A stretch of DNA of 64,000 nucleotides from Hydrogenophaga sp. 2FB (GTDB lineage Bacteria > Pseudomonadota > Gammaproteobacteria > Burkholderiales > Burkholderiaceae_C). Shown here piece after piece: positions 62,934-64,000 of the stretch. The stretch is taken from assembly GCF_005503365.1 (NCBI RefSeq), contig NZ_SCML01000024.1, forward strand, positions 33,791 to 97,790, read 5' to 3'. The notes under the pieces were generated by a model, which worked only from the letters and a program-made list of their open reading frames with translations, did not search any database and was not told where the DNA came from. The translations under genes were made by a program, and so were the position numbers. Numbering within the stretch: position 1 is the stretch's first letter; each line of letters starts with the position of its first letter.

Positions 62934-63863
62934 TCAGACGCGGTCGATGATCTTTTCACCGAAGAGGCCCTGCGGTCTGAACAGCAGGAACACCAGCGCC
63001 AGCACATAGGCAAACCAGATCTCGATGCCGCCCCCCACGAAGGGTCCGAGGTAGACCTCGGAGAGCTTCTCGCCCACGCCGATGATCAGGCCGCCGATGA
63101 TGGCGCCGGGCACGGACGTGAGGCCGCCCAGGATCACCACCGGCAACGCGCGCAGGGCGACCGTGGTGAGCGAGAACTGCACGCCCAGCTTGGAACCCCA
63201 GATGATTCCGGCCACGAGAGCGGTGACACCGGCAACGAACCAGACGATGACCCAGATGCGGTTGAGCGGGATGCCGATCGACTGCGCCGCCTGGTGGTCG
63301 TCGGCCACAGCGCGCAGCGCGCGACCCGTGGCGGTCTTCTGAAAAAAGAGCGACAGCGCGGCGACCAGCAAAGCGGCCACGCTGGCCGCGTAGATGTCTT
63401 CCAGGTTGAGCAGCACACCACCATCGAACGTGCTCTCGAACAGGACCAGCGGGTCCTTGGGCATGCCCACGTTGATGGGATAGATGTTCGAGCCGAAGAT
63501 CGTCTGGCCCAGGCCGTCGAGAAAGTAGCTGATGCCCAGCGTGGCCATCAGCAGGGTCACGGCTTCCTGGTTGACCAGATGGCGCAACACCAGCCGCTCG
63601 ACCAACCAGGCCACAAGCCACATGAGTGCAGCGGCCAATGCAAAAGCGACCACGTTGGCCAATACCTGGCTCTCGATGCCGGTCCACTGCGGGACCCATT
63701 CCGAGAAGCGCGCCATGGCCAGCGCGGCGAACAACACCATCGCGCCTTGCGCGAAGTTGAAGACGCCCGAGGCCTTGAAGATCAGCACGAAGCCCAGGGC
63801 CACGAGCGAATAGAGCATGCCTGCCATGAGGCCGCCCAGGAGTGCTTCAAGAAAGAAAGCCAT
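62934..63863 (-). CDS. ABC transporter permease, LivH type
   Basis: A 309-residue permease starting MAFFLEALLGGLMAGMLYSL with about eight hydrophobic segments. Landmarks are LIFKASGVFNFAQGAMVLFA near residue 27, LLMATLGISYFLDGLGQTIF near 104, ADDHQAAQSIGIPLNRIW near 187 and GGLTSVPGAIIGGLIIGVGE near 245. It pairs with the LivM-type permease. 26 bases separate it from the LivG-type gene upstream. Confidence 0.92.
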   Translation of the reverse strand: MAFFLEALLGGLMAGMLYSLVALGFVLIFKASGVFNFAQGAMVLFAALAMARFSEWVPQWTGIESQVLANVVAFALAAALMWLVAWLVERLVLRHLVNQEAVTLLMATLGISYFLDGLGQTIFGSNIYPINVGMPKDPLVLFESTFDGGVLLNLEDIYAASVAALLVAALSLFFQKTATGRALRAVADDHQAAQSIGIPLNRIWVIVWFVAGVTALVAGIIWGSKLGVQFSLTTVALRALPVVILGGLTSVPGAIIGGLIIGVGEKLSEVYLGPFVGGGIEIWFAYVLALVFLLFRPQGLFGEKIIDRV

Positions 63864-63889
63864 GTTGTTGTTCTCGCTCAGGGGACGGT

Positions 63890-64000
63890 TCAGTGACTCG
63901 TACCGAGGTAGGCACTGATGACCTCCTCGTTGTTGCGCACGGCCTCTGGGGTGCCGTCGCCGATCTTCTTGCCGTAGTCCAGCACCACCACGCGGTCGGA
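63890..64000 (-). CDS. ABC transporter ATP-binding protein, LivG type (C-terminal fragment)
   Basis: Only the last 36 codons are in the window: SDRVVVLDYGKKIGDGTPE near the window edge, ending EEVISAYLGTSH. This is the usual end of LivG-type ATPase subunits, where the sequence after the switch region reads VLDxGxxIAxGxPxxVxxxxxVxxAYLG. The rest lies beyond position 64000. It completes the set of Liv-type subunits in the operon. Confidence 0.85.
   Translation of the reverse strand, partial: SDRVVVLDYGKKIGDGTPEAVRNNEEVISAYLGTSH

Overview
The window looks like chromosomal DNA of a high-GC betaproteobacterium, most likely Burkholderiales and probably Comamonadaceae. The reasons are six orphan TctC/Bug-type periplasmic binding proteins, an OmpC-like betaproteobacterial porin, a nag-type salicylate/gentisate cluster and a Liv-type ABC system tied to an aryl-CoA ligase. 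This placement is inference from gene content. No rRNA, tRNA, CRISPR array or insertion sequence was seen. Almost the whole window is a mosaic of catabolic operons, each with its own regulator.

1-35 kb: many short, often divergent operons that share one palindromic operator, TGTCGACA. It is found intact at six intergenic places (4576, 9835, 13491, 15229, 25982, 32425), with a degenerate copy near 34971. Four GntR/FadR-type regulators (9908, 13562, 14409, 30480) lie among them and are the obvious candidate binders. The operons encode an amidohydrolase, a short-chain dehydrogenase, four Fe(II)/2-oxoglutarate (TauD/TfdA) dioxygenases, five MDR-type reductases, two CoA ligases, a lone Rieske oxygenase, an APH-type kinase with a histidine phosphatase, an ACAD10/11-like acyl-CoA dehydrogenase, two small unknown proteins and a YeiH-type exporter. 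The pathway substrate is unknown. The leftmost operon runs from the amidohydrolase straight into transhydrogenase genes, with panD between pntAA and pntAB. A PrpD-TctC operon with a CysB-like regulator (5.4-9.0 kb) and a LysR gene (25.0 kb) are interspersed.

35-41.5 kb: a TetR gene diverges from a cyclase / FAH hydrolase / SCP-x-type thiolase / TctC / CoA-ligase operon. A good sigma-70-like promoter there carries two TetR-like operator copies.

41.7-47.7 kb: a salicylate 5-hydroxylase and gentisate cluster (nagAa-nagI-nagK-nagG-nagH-nagAb) diverges from nagR. Salicylate would go to gentisate, maleylpyruvate and then fumarate plus pyruvate, but no maleylpyruvate isomerase gene is seen.

47.7-50.4 kb: an AraC/GlxA-type regulator diverges from a glutathione-dependent formaldehyde dehydrogenase, followed by a gfa gene broken by a deletion.

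50.4-57.1 kb: an unusual redox operon (UGSC-like CxxC protein, a thioredoxin-reductase-like flavoprotein, TrxB, then a porin) diverges from a MarR regulator and a TctC gene. This is the best candidate for an undescribed system, together with the TGTCGACA regulon.

57.1-58.2 kb: remnants of a molybdopterin-binding oxidoreductase subunit and a TetR regulator.

58.3-64 kb: a PaaK/F390-synthetase-like ligase with a Liv-type ABC importer (LivF, binding protein, LivM, LivH, and LivG cut by the window end). No stretch over 300 bases lacks a gene or gene remnant.
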